A DNA stretch of 64,000 nt from Chloroflexota bacterium. Lineage in GTDB: Bacteria; Chloroflexota; Anaerolineae; Anaerolineales; Anaerolineaceae. Positions 51,496 through 60,905 of the stretch are shown here, piece by piece (positions within the stretch are counted from its first letter, which is position 1; every line of letters starts with the position of its first letter). Under the pieces are notes generated by a model. That model saw nothing but the letters and a program-made list of their open reading frames with translations. It did no database searches and was not told the origin of the DNA. Both the position numbers and the translations under genes were made by a program. The stretch is from assembly GCA_021825925.1 (NCBI GenBank), contig JAKAFP010000006.1, positions 124,001 through 188,000 on the forward strand, given 5' to 3'.

Positions 51496-53031
51496 TTAAA
51501 CACTTTTTTTGGATTGTTTTTCGACATACATGGCTTGGTCTGAAGCCTGGATCAATTTTGTCAATGACAATGGATCCTTCCAATCGTAGAGGGATGTCCC
51601 GGTGCTGAATGAAAGCTGGTATTTTCTATCAAATTCTGATTTATAGTTTCTATGCTGTTCTTTCAAACGCAACAACATGGATTGATGGGAATTTTCGGCG
51701 TTTTCGATCGCAAAAACAGTAAATTCATCTCCGCCGTAACGGGCAATAATATCTGAAGACCGAAATGACCTTTTTAGGATCTCGCCCATATCTTTGATAG
51801 CCTGATCACCAGCGGAATGCCCAAATTGGTCATTGATCTGCTTTAAATTATCCAGATCAAAGAAGAATAACACGGCGTTCATATTCATGCGCAGGCAAAA
51901 GGTACGCAGTTGTTCAGAGAGCACGAAAAAACCCCGGCGATTGATAAGCCCTGTCAGATCATCCACCAGGCTGAGTTCTTTAAGTTCTTGTTCCACCTTT
52001 TTTCGTATTGATATGTCGTGCATGACCAATAGGTAGCCGACCACAAAAAGGTCTTTGTTACGTAACAGTGATACTGTAATTTCAAAATCTATCTTTTGGC
52101 CATCTTGAATGATCTGCTTCTCAAAACAATAATTGCCTCTTAAGGATTGAAAAAGGCCCTTATCAATAAGATTGAGTTCCATCTGGTCAAACCGTAATCC
52201 TTCAGGCGTTTTCTTCCAGCCAAAGATGGTTTGCGCTTTTGGATTGGAATCCACAACCCGGAATTGCTCATCCAAAACAAGCACCCCGTCGCCAAGGATT
52301 TCGATAAGCGCATCCCTTGCAATCGGTACCAGATCAAACAGTTTATATCGAAGTATGGCATAACTGATCGCAAATCCCCACAAGGTATACACAAAGGGAT
52401 TGAGGTCAAGATTTGCCAGCTTTGGGAAAATACTTTCACCACTTAGATAAAAAAGGAACAAAGCATATAAGAGTATTGAGACCGCGAGGATAATATTCGT
52501 CTGGCGAAGATAAAGTGATGAGGCATGCCGTCTTTTAAAGATCAATAAAAATGTGGCAAGCGTCACCATGATCAGGTTAAAAGCCACCGTAATGTAATAA
52601 ACAGGCCCTTTTTCAAAAGCAAGCAATGGAATAATGCCACTGTTATCTATCGAAGAAGAACGATAGATCAAGTGTAGAGAATTATCAAAGAATTTAATAA
52701 ATAGACAAATAGCAGGAATGATGAACAGGAGTGGAATATTCTTCTTATTTATCCATTTGTTATGTCCGCTGAATTGGCTGGCAAACAAAAAATAGAGGGT
52801 TGGAAAAGTCATTATGCCAATATATTGCAGCTTGTTCCAAAACAACATTAATGAATAATCAAAACTGGCCAGTTCAAAACTGTACCCCAAGATATAGATA
52901 TCCATTGAGAACATAAAAAGGGCAAATACTTTCGCCCCTTCCGTTTTGCCTTGCTGCAAGGCATAAACGGCAATAACCGCGATCATAATCGCACAGATAA
53001 AAACTATTAAAGCAATCGGATTCAATGCCAT
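51496..53031 (-). CDS. Diguanylate cyclase with 7TM and PAS domains
   Basis: The 511-aa protein has an N-terminal seven-span histidine-kinase-7TM-like sensor (about 1-225), a PAS domain (about 240-340) and a C-terminal GGDEF domain. The active-site GGDEF is at 433-437 (ARYGGDEFTVF) and the inhibitory RxxD site is present five residues before it (RSSD, 424-427), so it should make cyclic di-GMP with product inhibition. The signal is unknown. It is a single gene. Confidence 0.92.
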   Translation of the reverse strand: MALNPIALIVFICAIMIAVIAVYALQQGKTEGAKVFALFMFSMDIYILGYSFELASFDYSLMLFWNKLQYIGIMTFPTLYFLFASQFSGHNKWINKKNIPLLFIIPAICLFIKFFDNSLHLIYRSSSIDNSGIIPLLAFEKGPVYYITVAFNLIMVTLATFLLIFKRRHASSLYLRQTNIILAVSILLYALFLFYLSGESIFPKLANLDLNPFVYTLWGFAISYAILRYKLFDLVPIARDALIEILGDGVLVLDEQFRVVDSNPKAQTIFGWKKTPEGLRFDQMELNLIDKGLFQSLRGNYCFEKQIIQDGQKIDFEITVSLLRNKDLFVVGYLLVMHDISIRKKVEQELKELSLVDDLTGLINRRGFFVLSEQLRTFCLRMNMNAVLFFFDLDNLKQINDQFGHSAGDQAIKDMGEILKRSFRSSDIIARYGGDEFTVFAIENAENSHQSMLLRLKEQHRNYKSEFDRKYQLSFSTGTSLYDWKDPLSLTKLIQASDQAMYVEKQSKKSV

Positions 53032-53287
53032 TTGACTAATCCATAAAAATCTGGGATTCCAACATCAATCATGACACTCTTTTTTCATTATAGCAAGAGG
53101 AATGCCAAAGGGGAGATTCCCTTTTTACGGCAACAAACAATTCATTGTTTATAAAAAAAACAGAACATTTTCGACAACTGCAAGTAATTTTGAAAAGTTC
53201 CAGAACTTTAATATATGCCTTTTCCATTTTACAAGTTTTGAATTCTTTTCTCTAATATAATTTATTCAATAATTCAGGAGGACTCAG

Positions 53288-54247
53288 ATGGATCAAACCT
53301 TAAACTGGTTGTTATCTTCAACCCCTTATGTTGAATATCGAACACGATTGGACCTGCTTCACCAATCCGAGAATGATCTGTCAGTGACCCAGGCCCGCGA
53401 GGCCATGCTTGAAAATCCGTTGATCAAAGGGCTGATCCAAGAGATAACCAACTGGCCTGGGTCCATTCTGGTCAGCCATAAGAGCGCCGGCCACTCACTC
53501 CACAAACTTGTCTTTCTGGCAGATGTAGGGCTGAAGGTAACAGATCCAGGGATGTCGCCGTTAATCGAAAAGGTCATGGAACATCAAGATCCTGACGGTC
53601 CGTTTGATATGTTAACCAATATTCCAACTCAATTTGGCGGAACCGGGGAAGATGTATGGTCATGGGCTTTGTGTGATGCTCCATCTGTCCTGTATGCTTT
53701 AGTAAAATTTGGTTTGGGTGATGATCCACAAGTCAAAAATGGAATTGAATATCTCTCAGTTTTGGTTAGAGAAAACGGGTTTCCGTGTGCCGGTTCAACC
53801 AAGTTAGGGTCCTTTCGAGGTCCTGGCAGGAAGATTGACCCCTGCCCTTACGCCAACCTGATCATGGTAAAACTTCTGGCTGCTTCGCAAGGCACGCTCT
53901 ATAGCGATGCCTGTCACATTGGTGCAGAATCCTTGTTGCATTGTTGGGCTGAACGCCAGACCTTCCACCCTTACATTTTTTACATGGGGAATGACTTCAG
54001 CAAACTCAAAGCCCCAATGGTCTGGTTTGACATTGTTCATGTTACCCATGTGTTGTCTCAATTACCCTGGCTCAATGAAGATGCCCGTCTGTTGGAAATG
54101 AAAGCCATCGTAACCCAGAAAAGCAATACCGAAGGACTTTTCACACCAGAATCCATTTGGACGGCCTGGAAGGAGTGGGATTTCGGGCAGAAAAAAGCAC
54201 CCTCTCCATACCTCACATACCTGGTTGCAAGTTTTCTTAACCATTAA
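53288..54247 (+). CDS. Alpha/alpha-toroid-like protein (prenyltransferase-fold repeat)
   Basis: The 319-aa protein has no signal peptide and is built of helical repeats with conserved small-residue turns (QDPDGPFDM, GEDVWSWALCDAPSVLYALV, NGFPCAG and the end KAPSPYLTYLVASFL). The aromatic/Gly pattern recalls squalene-cyclase/prenyltransferase toroids. No catalytic D-x-D-D or Q-W motif is complete, so an enzyme function is unproven. It has a good ribosome site (CAGGAGG) and its own terminator. Confidence 0.65.
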   Translation: MDQTLNWLLSSTPYVEYRTRLDLLHQSENDLSVTQAREAMLENPLIKGLIQEITNWPGSILVSHKSAGHSLHKLVFLADVGLKVTDPGMSPLIEKVMEHQDPDGPFDMLTNIPTQFGGTGEDVWSWALCDAPSVLYALVKFGLGDDPQVKNGIEYLSVLVRENGFPCAGSTKLGSFRGPGRKIDPCPYANLIMVKLLAASQGTLYSDACHIGAESLLHCWAERQTFHPYIFYMGNDFSKLKAPMVWFDIVHVTHVLSQLPWLNEDARLLEMKAIVTQKSNTEGLFTPESIWTAWKEWDFGQKKAPSPYLTYLVASFLNH

Positions 54248-54251
54248 ACAA

Positions 54252-54284
54252 AAAACGATCTGAAAAATAATTTCAGATCGTTTT
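54252..54284. terminator. Bidirectional terminator
   Basis: AAAACGATCTGAAA (54252-54265) and TTTCAGATCGTTTT (54271-54284) form a 14-bp stem over a 5-nt loop. It ends the toroid gene (+) and rny (-). Confidence 0.92.
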
Positions 54285-54299
54285 GATAAGTGGAATCTC

Positions 54300-55838
54300 T
54301 TACTTCGCGAATTCGATCGCCCTGGTTTCGCGGATCACGGTTACCTTGATCTGACCGGGATACTGCATGGATTCTTCAACCTTCTTGGCCACATCACGGG
54401 CCAGACGGGTGGATGCCAGGTCGTCAATTTCTTCAGGGCGCACGATGATGCGAACTTCACGACCGGCCTGGATGGCATAACTCTGCTGAACACCCTTGAA
54501 GGAATTGGCAATCTCTTCGAGTGCGCGCAGACGCTTGATGTATTGTTCCAAATCTTCGCGACGGGCACCTGGACGGGCACCTGAGATGGCATCAGCGGCT
54601 TCCACGATCACTGCTTCGAGTGATTCCTGGTCCACTTCATGATGATGTGAAGCCATGGCGTTCACAACCTTGGGATGCACACCGTAACGTTTGGCGTATT
54701 CAGCACCCAACTGGGCATGCGTACCTTCGGTGTTGTGATCAAGCGCCTTGCCCAGATCGTGCAGCAAACCACCAGCACGGGCAACTTCGACATTGGCGCC
54801 CAATTCAGCGGCCAGTACTGCAGACAGCTTGGCCACTTCAACAGCATGAGAAAGTTGGTTTTGACCATAAGAAGTACGGAATTTCAACCGACCAAGAAGT
54901 TTCAGAACCTCCGGGTGGATGCCAGCCACGCCAGCATCAAAGGCAGCGCCTTCACCTGCTTCAATAATGGCTTTCTCTACTTCCTTCTCTTCTTCAGCCA
55001 GGATCTTTTCAATGTGGGCTGGGTGAATTCTACCGTCCACGATCAGACGATCCAAAGACCGTCTGGCAATTTCACGTCTTACAGGGTCAAAACAAGAGAT
55101 GGTGACTGCTTCGGGGGTGTCATCCACGATGACATCCACGCCGGCAGCCTGTTCAAATGCACGGATGTTGCGTCCGTTGCGACCAACGATACGACCCTTC
55201 ATTTCTTCATTGGGCAGAGTCACCAATGAAGTGGAAACGCTGACCACATGCTCAGAAGCGACGCGTTGGATGGCATCGGTGATGATCTCGCGGGCGCGTT
55301 TTTCACCTTCGTTGCGGGCTTCCGCTTCGATCTGGCGAATAATGCGGGCCATATCATTGCGACCTTCTTTTTCGGCTTCTCCAAGTAGAACCTGCTTGGC
55401 TTCTTCCATGCTCATCTGGCCAATGCGCTGCAGTTCTTCCAATTCAGTGGCGTACAGCTTTTCAATTTCGTTGGCGCGTTTATCCAGCGCACTTTGCCGC
55501 TTATTGATATTTTGTTCGCGCAGCTCTAGTCTTTCAATACGATTATCAAGTTCAAGACGTCTTTTTTGCAAACGATCATCTTCGCGGACGATCTCGCTTC
55601 TTCGGCGAGAGTTCTCAGATTCGGCTTCTTGAAGGATCTTGAGTGATTTATCTCTTGCTTCCATCTCAAGGTTCTTTGCTTTTTCTGTGGCCATTCTGAC
55701 CAGATTGTCCGCTTCATTCTGCTGGTTCTTTTTGAATCTTTCAGTAAAGCTTTTTACCAGAAAGTAAGAAACCCCTCCGGCAATAACCAACCCAACTAAA
55801 ATTGCAATGAGAATTGTGGCTAGATTAACATTTTCCAT
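54300..55838 (-). CDS. rny: Ribonuclease Y
   Basis: The 512-aa membrane-anchored endoribonuclease initiates mRNA decay. Order: N-terminal span (about 8-28), long coiled coil (30-200), KH domain with GRNGRNIRAFEQAAGVDVIVDD, HD domain with LLHDLGKALDHNTEGTHAQLGAEYA, and the C-terminal VTVIRETRAIEFAK typical of the family. ATG 55838 overlaps the recX end, with GAGG before it; longer starts read through recX. Confidence 0.96.
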   Translation of the reverse strand: MENVNLATILIAILVGLVIAGGVSYFLVKSFTERFKKNQQNEADNLVRMATEKAKNLEMEARDKSLKILQEAESENSRRRSEIVREDDRLQKRRLELDNRIERLELREQNINKRQSALDKRANEIEKLYATELEELQRIGQMSMEEAKQVLLGEAEKEGRNDMARIIRQIEAEARNEGEKRAREIITDAIQRVASEHVVSVSTSLVTLPNEEMKGRIVGRNGRNIRAFEQAAGVDVIVDDTPEAVTISCFDPVRREIARRSLDRLIVDGRIHPAHIEKILAEEEKEVEKAIIEAGEGAAFDAGVAGIHPEVLKLLGRLKFRTSYGQNQLSHAVEVAKLSAVLAAELGANVEVARAGGLLHDLGKALDHNTEGTHAQLGAEYAKRYGVHPKVVNAMASHHHEVDQESLEAVIVEAADAISGARPGARREDLEQYIKRLRALEEIANSFKGVQQSYAIQAGREVRIIVRPEEIDDLASTRLARDVAKKVEESMQYPGQIKVTVIRETRAIEFAK

Positions 55839-56496
55839 TATCATCCTCGATATCCAGTGTATTGCTTTGGTCTTTTTCCAACTCACGGATCAAGTCCCTG
55901 GTAACGGGTACGATCGTCCCGTATAAGAAACCTCGCCTGGCCAGGTAAGCACTCAACTTTTTTCTAAACAATTCACGATCCTGAAAATTCAGTTTTCGCG
56001 CATATTGTGAAGCTGCCCGTGTGGCCAATTCAATGTCATCCGCGCTGTCTGCCAAAGCAGAGTCAATCATTTGTTCAGGTACACCTTTAATTCTTAGTTC
56101 ATATCGCATCAAGCGTTGGCTGCGTGGATGATAGTCGTTGCGATTCTCGATCCACATTTTTGCAAATTGCTGGTCTTGAACCAGGTTTGCCCTTTTCAGC
56201 CGCTCAACTACTTGTTCGATCTCTAATGTGCTAAAACCTTTTTGCAACAATCTTTGGCGAATTTCTTTTTCTGTTCTCGGACGATAATCCAGAAGTCGTG
56301 TGGCTTTTTGATATGCCACTTCTGATGAATCCGAATTGATCAAGTAAGTGATGCGATCCTCACTGAGGAAATCGCCTACCTTCAACCAGGCCGCTACCAA
56401 TCTTGAAAGTCCAAAAGCGAATTCCCCATCCAGCTCGATATTAAGCCTGTCGGGATCGTGTTTTTGAACGTGAATGGCAGTGATCTGACGTTCCAT
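55825..56496 (-). CDS. recX: Regulatory protein RecX
   Basis: The 223-aa helical protein inhibits RecA filaments. The family pattern is in the three-helix repeats: ATRLLDYRPRTEKEIRQRLLQKGFS, VVERLKRANLVQDQQFAKMWIENR and RLMRYELRIKGVPEQMIDSAL. The first 60 residues are a strand-rich extension. It is upstream of rny with a 14-bp overlap; recA is not in the window. Confidence 0.9.
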   Translation of the reverse strand: MERQITAIHVQKHDPDRLNIELDGEFAFGLSRLVAAWLKVGDFLSEDRITYLINSDSSEVAYQKATRLLDYRPRTEKEIRQRLLQKGFSTLEIEQVVERLKRANLVQDQQFAKMWIENRNDYHPRSQRLMRYELRIKGVPEQMIDSALADSADDIELATRAASQYARKLNFQDRELFRKKLSAYLARRGFLYGTIVPVTRDLIRELEKDQSNTLDIEDDNGKC

Positions 56497-56504
56497 GATC
56501 CTTT

Positions 56505-56543
56505 AACAAAAAACAGCCAAATTCACTTAAAATGACTTGGCTG
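56505..56543 (-). terminator. Terminator upstream of recX
   Basis: Minus strand AGCCAA (56542-56537), 16-nt loop with its own short pairing, TTGGCT (56520-56515), followed by TTTTTT. It lies only about 10 nt before recX, so it either ends a transcript from 56544-56948 or acts as an attenuator of recX. Confidence 0.65.
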
Positions 56544-56948
56544 CTGTTCTTCAATTAACTGGATGTCAAATCGTATGGAGAATTACTGTTTTACACTGAT
56601 CAGTCTATTCATTTACGGGTTCACAATATTTAGACTTGTTCAAAGAGATCCTGGTCAATTTCTAATTCGGATAAACTCTTCTAAACGTCATTAAAGTTCG
56701 CCTCAGTGGACCCAATTCGTAAAAGAAATCTGAGAAACCAAGTGACAAAACATCCAAACTCCAAGTGGAGTGAAAAAACTTTCCAGCCAATATAGGAATC
56801 GATCAGCAATGAGGTTTTTAAGGATTACCTCTGAATCAAATCATTCCAAGTTATTACAATTATACATGATTTTTTACATTATTGCTTATAGATTAATCGA
56901 AAACGTGAGGTTGCATTCAAACCCATTGAATCATGCTACAATTAAAAA
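56544..56948 (-). other. Gene-poor region with possible eroded coding sequence
   Basis: No intact gene. A minus-strand TATAAT at about 56870 and the terminator at 56505 suggest a short transcript. Two fragments in different frames (R-R-V-Y-P-N, and S-L-S-E-L-E-I-D-Q-D-L-F-E-Q-V near 56640-56690) look like broken protein but are too short to assign. Confidence 0.3.
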
Positions 56949-57365
56949 ATGAAAACTAAGAAGGATCAAATCCCACCTGAACCGGAACAGATTCATAAGC
57001 AACAAACCATGTTGCAAGTATTGCTACCTGTTGTCGCTGCCGGTGTGATTTGCTTGATTGTCTGCATCGGATTACTGGTCTCCACGTACTCGGAACCTCA
57101 ATCCACTGAACAGTGGGCTCAAATCTCCACCATGTTTTTGATTTTGCCTGCCCTGTTTTTAGGACTTGTTTTACTCGCACTATTGGTTTTCATGGGAATT
57201 TATGCCGGAAAATGGAACAAGAGTTGGCCTCCTGCCTTGCGCAACGTTCGCTTGATCATCATCCATTTTGAATCACTCATTCAAGGGCTGGGGCAAAAGC
57301 CGGCACAACCCGTAATTTGGATTAAATCCGCATTTGCTGGCCTAAAGACCCTCTTTAAGAAGTAA
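56949..57365 (+). CDS. Membrane protein of unknown function, 138 aa
   Basis: The protein has two clear spans (about 24-48 and 61-86) flanked by polar ends, with a basic C-terminal part. No family recognised. A TACAAT ends 6 nt before the ATG, so the transcript may be leaderless. It starts a run of small envelope-type genes on the plus strand. Confidence 0.65.
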   Translation: MKTKKDQIPPEPEQIHKQQTMLQVLLPVVAAGVICLIVCIGLLVSTYSEPQSTEQWAQISTMFLILPALFLGLVLLALLVFMGIYAGKWNKSWPPALRNVRLIIIHFESLIQGLGQKPAQPVIWIKSAFAGLKTLFKK

Positions 57366-57385
57366 CCGCACACATTGGAGGCAAG

Positions 57386-57592
57386 ATGGAAGAAAACACA
57401 AATTGGAAGACATTAACTTATATCATCGGCGGAGCTGTTGGTCTGGCCACCGGTGTAGCCGCAGCTTATTTATTCATCCGTGCACGCAGTGAATCTGAAG
57501 GTGATCACAAGATCACATCTGGCCAGGGTGTCAAAATTGGAATGGGGATCATTACCTTATTACGCCAGATCACTGAAAGCACGACCCGATAA
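57386..57592 (+). CDS. Small membrane protein, 68 aa
   Basis: One N-terminal Gly/Ala-rich span (YIIGGAVGLATGVAAAYLF, about 12-30) then a polar tail ending in a predicted helix (GMGIITLLRQITES). It resembles YtxH-like small proteins. It is 20 bp after the previous gene, with GGAGG before ATG 57386, so the two are likely co-transcribed. Confidence 0.7.
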   Translation: MEENTNWKTLTYIIGGAVGLATGVAAAYLFIRARSESEGDHKITSGQGVKIGMGIITLLRQITESTTR

Positions 57593-57656
57593 TTTTCAAA
57601 ATAATTTTTCCAACCATGGGGGAAATTCGAATACCGAATTAATTATATAATCCGGT

Positions 57657-58664
57657 ATGCCTGATTTTGAATTCTTTGATTTTTTGGTAGTGGGAGACAT
57701 TTCCACAGAATATATCATTGATTTGCACAACCAATCTCATGCAAATGTCATTGGCGGTTCTCTTTTATATACCGCCGGAGGTCTGCGTTGTTGGACGGAT
57801 AGGATTGCACTGGTCAGCCACGTTTCATCGAAATATCGCTCACATCTTGAACGGATCAAAAAAAACTACAAAATTGATTACCAGGGGATTCAGTTCCATA
57901 ACGAGTCATATGATGACCGCCAGTTTCTGGGATACATATCGCCAAATGAAGTGGTATTTGAAAATCCAGTGGCTTTTTATTCAAGCCGAAAATTGAGGTT
58001 TCCAAAAGAATTATCCGGCTACATTAAAAATGATCCTGAAACCCAAAGTCATAAAAAATTCAAATACTATCCCGAAGATTTTCCCCTCCACTACCGTGAA
58101 ATTACTGCAGGCATCATTTGCTCGGCCGACCTCGCAACCCAAATTCAACTCTCTACCCTCTTATTGAATGCCTCCACAAAGAATCTGCTGATCCATTCAA
58201 ATCCACAATACATGAATATATCCAATTTCGAGACCATGCCCATTTTGCTCAAAGATGCCACAGCCTTTATCACAACCTCTGATCAGCTTCGAAATTTGTT
58301 CCGCAACCGCACGACCGATCTTTGGGAAATGGCAGATCATCTCTGCGGGTTGGGCTGTGAATATCTCGTCATCAGCGACGCGGTCAATGGTTTTAACCTC
58401 TTTGATCGCAAAACAAATCGCCGGATACAATCCCCAGCTTATCCAGTCCAATGCGTGGATCCCACGGGCATGCTTGCCTCTTTTTGCGGCGGTTTTCTCG
58501 CAGGATATAAAAGAAATTACGATCCTCTTGAGGCATTGACTTTGGGGATTGTTTCTGCATCGTTTACGTGTGAGGGCAGCCATCCCTTCTATGGTGCGGA
58601 TGCCATTCCAGGGTTGTTTCAAAATCGGCTCAAATTGATCCGAGAATTGGTGAAAATAAAATGA
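57657..58664 (+). CDS. PfkB-fold protein with degenerate catalytic motif
   Basis: The 335-aa protein begins like PfkB sugar kinases (FLVVGDISTEYIIDL, VIGGSLLYTAGGLRCWTDRIALVSHV) and ends with SFCGGFLAGYKRNYDPLEALTLGIVSASF. The second PfkB signature, normally D-T-T-G-A-G-D, reads D-P-T-G-M-L-A: the catalytic Asp and the anion-hole Gly are gone. It is probably a pseudokinase or a nucleoside/sugar sensor. TATAAT ends 5 nt before the ATG. The stop overlaps the M20 peptidase start by 4 bp, so the two are coupled. Confidence 0.75.
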   Translation: MPDFEFFDFLVVGDISTEYIIDLHNQSHANVIGGSLLYTAGGLRCWTDRIALVSHVSSKYRSHLERIKKNYKIDYQGIQFHNESYDDRQFLGYISPNEVVFENPVAFYSSRKLRFPKELSGYIKNDPETQSHKKFKYYPEDFPLHYREITAGIICSADLATQIQLSTLLLNASTKNLLIHSNPQYMNISNFETMPILLKDATAFITTSDQLRNLFRNRTTDLWEMADHLCGLGCEYLVISDAVNGFNLFDRKTNRRIQSPAYPVQCVDPTGMLASFCGGFLAGYKRNYDPLEALTLGIVSASFTCEGSHPFYGADAIPGLFQNRLKLIRELVKIK

Positions 58665-59758
58665 GCATAAGTCCACATTCCAATATTATTTTGATGGCCA
58701 AAGAGATCCAGACCATCCCCTCACCCACCTTCAGTGAGATCAAACGAGCCGAATTTTTGGCGGAGAGCTTTTCCGCGCTTGCGCTTTTGGATGTGCACAT
58801 AGATCCCGCCGGAAATGTCAGTGCCCGGATCAAGGGTGGTGATGCCCTGCCGTTGATCATTTCTGCTCACCTTGATTCCGTAACGATGCCAGATGAAAAA
58901 TATCCCTTGGTCGAAGGCGAGCGACAAATCACTGGTCCTGGAATAGGCGATAATGCCCTGGGTCTGGCAGCATTGGTTGAGATCGGACGAAATTTGATAA
59001 CCCAAAAAACTCCACCCCCAGGCGACATCTGGCTTATTGGCAACGTCGGTGAAGAGGGACTAGGAAACCTGAAAGGTATGCAGGGTATAGTGGATAAGTT
59101 CCAAAACCAGGTGAAAGCCTACCTGGTCTTGGAGGGAATTGGTCTGGGAATGATCCAAAATGCCGCACTGGGAATACATCGCTACAAAATTGAAGTCAAT
59201 ACCATGGGCGGACATGCCTGGAGCAATTACGGAGACCCCTCTGCCATCCACGAATTGGTGGCGTTATCCACCAGGATCCTGGCCATAAAACTCCCGGGTA
59301 ATCCACGCAGTTCGATCAATATTGGGGCAATTTCAGGCGGTGGATCCATTAATTCCATTGCCAGCCACGCCGAAATGCAAATTGAAATCCGGTCTGAAGA
59401 TGAAATGATCCTTGAATCACTTTCAAGGACCTTGCACAAAATCGCCTCACAACCTAAAACCTCAGAGATGAGCGTGTCCATCTCAGAAATTGGAATGCGG
59501 CCTTCAGGCAGAATAGCTGAAAACACTCCTGTGCTGCTCACGGCACAAGCCGCCCTCCGCAGCACTGGCATTTCGCCTGTCTTTGCAACCTCTTCATCGG
59601 ACGCTTCTCTGCCTATCTCTCTGGGATACCCCGGCACGTGTTTGGGAATTACCTCCGGCAGGCAGGTGCATACGCCCCAGGAAACCATTGATCTCCTCGC
59701 CATTCCGAAAGGCATGGCTCAAATCTTCCACTTCATTGAGCATGTATGGGATTACTAA
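58661..59758 (+). CDS. M20-family metallopeptidase
   Basis: The 365-aa di-zinc amidohydrolase/peptidase has SAHLDSV (His, Asp), the bridging Asp in GIGDNALG, and the catalytic GEEG block NVGEEGLGNLKGM. The dimerisation domain has GIHRYKIEVNTMGGHAWSNYGDPSAI, and the last ligand His is in RQVHTPQE. It resembles peptidase-T/ArgE-type enzymes. The 4-bp overlap with the PfkB-fold gene implies a shared role. Confidence 0.88.
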   Translation: MSISPHSNIILMAKEIQTIPSPTFSEIKRAEFLAESFSALALLDVHIDPAGNVSARIKGGDALPLIISAHLDSVTMPDEKYPLVEGERQITGPGIGDNALGLAALVEIGRNLITQKTPPPGDIWLIGNVGEEGLGNLKGMQGIVDKFQNQVKAYLVLEGIGLGMIQNAALGIHRYKIEVNTMGGHAWSNYGDPSAIHELVALSTRILAIKLPGNPRSSINIGAISGGGSINSIASHAEMQIEIRSEDEMILESLSRTLHKIASQPKTSEMSVSISEIGMRPSGRIAENTPVLLTAQAALRSTGISPVFATSSSDASLPISLGYPGTCLGITSGRQVHTPQETIDLLAIPKGMAQIFHFIEHVWDY

Positions 59759-59763
59759 AAGAG

Positions 59764-59795
59764 CACAATAAAAGCCTCCATTTTGATTTATTGTG
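59764..59795 (+). repeat. Hairpin after the M20 peptidase gene
   Basis: CACAATAAA (59764-59772) and TTTATTGTG (59787-59795) pair around a 14-nt loop. No T tail follows, so termination is uncertain. Confidence 0.4.
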
Positions 59796-59856
59796 GGCTT
59801 AATGTAAAATCAATGTTGTCCGGTCTTCAAAAAGCATAAAATAAGGAGCATTGCAA

Positions 59857-60834
59857 ATGGATTCATTATTGAATTTCGAGGTGAGCATTACACTTTTCCT
59901 TCAAAACCTGGGAGCATGGTTGGCCACACCGTTTCAAGCCATCTCCTTTTTGGCCACTGAAGAATTTTTCATCATGATATTACCGCTCATCTATTGGAGT
60001 ATTGATTCCTTAATGGGCGTGCGTCTGGCATTTATGCTGGTGATCAGCGGAAGTTTCAATAATTACTTCAAAATGTTGTTCCACAGTCCAAGACCATTTT
60101 GGTACGATGCAAGAGTGAAATCGTATAGCATGGAAACCGGCTTTGGGTTGCCTTCAGGTCATTCTCAGAATGCAGCCAGCCTGTTTGGAATTATGGCCGC
60201 AACGCTGCGAAAAAAAGGATTTACCATCGCCGTGTTGGTGGTAGTCTTCCTGGTGGGGCTTTCTCGACTTTATCTGGGGATGCATTTCCTGCGGGATGTC
60301 CTTACCGGATGGCTTCTTGGAGGATTATTTGTCTGGTTATATATGCGGTTTGAAAAACCGATTGCCGGATGGTTGGGTTCAAAATCACTTTCAATGCAAA
60401 TTTTCCTTAGTTTTGTACTGGCACTGGTCTTAATCCTGCTGGGATTCGGATCAAAAGCATTATCCGCTTCATGGCAGATGCCCGCCGAGTGGATCAACAA
60501 TGCCGCACTCACAGGCGGAGCGGTTCCCGACCCCTTCAACATGGAAGGGACCATCACCCTTGGCGGTGTTGCTTTTGGATTTATGACTGGCTATGCGATT
60601 TGGTTAAAAAAGTACGGTCAACCGAAGGCACTTGGGTCTGCCGTGAAACGTTTTTTGAGATATCTCGTAGGTATTATTGGAGTGGTCGCCTTATATCTTG
60701 GTTTGAAAATGATCTTTCCTGAAGAACCGTTGGCATTAGGGTTTGCACTCAGATTTGTGCGTTACACCATTATTGGCTTATGGGTCACTTATTTCGCACC
60801 ATTGATTTTCAAAAAGTTGAAGTTGGAAAAATAA
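59857..60834 (+). CDS. PAP2-superfamily phosphatase
   Basis: The 325-aa integral membrane phosphatase has the three PAP2 motifs: KMLFHSPRP, PSGHSQNA, and SRLYLGMHFLRDV. It probably acts on lipid phosphates or undecaprenyl pyrophosphate, which would recycle the carrier for the surface glycans. The C-terminal half adds further spans (about 195-320). ATG 59857 is fixed by AAGGAG 9 nt upstream; a TTG six bases earlier is in frame. Confidence 0.9.
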   Translation: MDSLLNFEVSITLFLQNLGAWLATPFQAISFLATEEFFIMILPLIYWSIDSLMGVRLAFMLVISGSFNNYFKMLFHSPRPFWYDARVKSYSMETGFGLPSGHSQNAASLFGIMAATLRKKGFTIAVLVVVFLVGLSRLYLGMHFLRDVLTGWLLGGLFVWLYMRFEKPIAGWLGSKSLSMQIFLSFVLALVLILLGFGSKALSASWQMPAEWINNAALTGGAVPDPFNMEGTITLGGVAFGFMTGYAIWLKKYGQPKALGSAVKRFLRYLVGIIGVVALYLGLKMIFPEEPLALGFALRFVRYTIIGLWVTYFAPLIFKKLKLEK

Positions 60835-60905
60835 CACAATATTAACAAAAAGCAACGACAATAAACTAATGATCTTGTTGTAAACAGTTTTTGATAGGAG
60901 GAAAA

